Assembly (NCBI RefSeq): GCF_000006445.2
Contig: NC_006049.2
Coordinates: 1,984,001 to 2,048,000, forward strand
Origin: Debaryomyces hansenii CBS767
Lineage: Eukaryota; Ascomycota; Pichiomycetes; Serinales; Debaryomycetaceae
Length of the DNA: 64,000 nt
Direction: 5' to 3'
The position numbers and the translations under genes were made by a program. The notes under the pieces were generated by a model, which was not told the origin of the DNA, did no database searches, and saw nothing but the letters and a program-made list of their open reading frames with translations. Shown piece after piece: positions 63,786 through 64,000 of this stretch. Numbering within the stretch: position 1 is the stretch's first letter; every line of letters starts with the position of its first letter.

Positions 63786-64000
63786 TCAAGTTTCATCATA
63801 TTTCGAATTGAAATCAACCTTAGTAGACCCTGGGGTGTCATCAGACTTTGAAACCAGTTCGTCAAAGACTACTTCGTCACTGGAATTTGCATGATCATTC
63901 CATCTACTTTCATTATTTTCGTTTTTAGCTAAGACAACATCACGGATTTTATCCTCCCCAGAAATGCCATAACCAGTAATTGGTACAAGCTCATCAAGGG
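63786..64000 (-). CDS. C-terminal end of an unidentified protein (partial)
   Basis: An open frame enters from the right edge and ends at TGA 63786-63788. The visible 70 residues (starting LDELVPITGYGISGEDKIRD) are hydrophilic and rich in Asp, Glu, Ser and Asn. No domain is recognisable, and it may be the cytosolic tail of a larger protein beyond the window. Confidence 0.5.
   Translation of the reverse strand, partial: LDELVPITGYGISGEDKIRDVVLAKNENNESRWNDHANSSDEVVFDELVSKSDDTPGSTKVDFNSKYDET

Noticed and set aside
1..64000. CRISPR arrays, rRNA genes, prophage or intact transposons
   Set aside because: Looked for and not seen. The regular repeats at 44 kb are coding, and no transposase or reverse transcriptase text was found.

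Overview
This window is nuclear DNA from a budding yeast. The genes are compact and nearly intron-free, AT-rich, and orthologous to Saccharomyces or Candida genes. Several features point to the CUG-Ser clade, most likely Debaryomyces or a close relative. A conserved serine position in arginase is encoded by CTG (12916-12918). There is a beta-1,2-mannosyltransferase of the Candida BMT family, a HYR/IFF-type cell-wall adhesin, and a divergent LAC4/LAC12 lactose pair. The species cannot be fixed from sequence alone. Protein descriptions use standard translation, so a few Leu residues encoded by CTG are probably Ser.

Left part (1-35 kb): dense and intact. In order it holds CTP synthase, a 37-residue metallothionein, EMC2, a coiled-coil protein, a mitoribosomal protein of the mS42/mS43 type, TIP41, the SPX-ankyrin-GDPD protein GDE1, arginase CAR1 (with a 59-nt intron), a YOR1-type ABC transporter, and a biotin cluster BIO3-BIO4-BIO5. 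Then come flavohaemoglobin YHB1, a BMT, beta-galactosidase LAC4 divergent from lactose permease LAC12, a phytanoyl-CoA-dioxygenase-like enzyme and a Dal5-family permease. A 13-bp palindrome (TGACTC-N2-AGTCA) lies upstream of BIO3/BIO4, BIO5 and the dioxygenase gene, suggesting shared control.

Right part (35-64 kb): sparse and decaying, with a subtelomere-like character. Live genes are a sugar-transporter homologue, the adhesin with about 19-20 copies of a 36-bp repeat, a second flavohaemoglobin, a small secreted protein with two 53-residue repeats and a Kex2 site, and a partial gene at the right edge. Between them lie broken genes: a bacterial-like metallo-beta-lactamase-fold lactonase, a Gpr1/Git3-type seven-helix receptor, at least three pieces of one kinase-like family (two as an inverted repeat), the 3' end of a second adhesin, a bacterial-type DIP1984-family gene, and a GC-rich Pro/Ser then Arg/Lys/Glu-rich reading frame of unknown origin next to a dispersed repeat.

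Functionally the left half combines nutrient acquisition (biotin vitamers, lactose, arginine catabolism, phosphodiester hydrolysis) with stress defence (metallothionein, NO dioxygenase, drug efflux). The right half records gene gain from bacteria, family expansion and loss. The two flavohaemoglobins are nearly identical over their last third but less so before it, which indicates gene conversion between the two halves.
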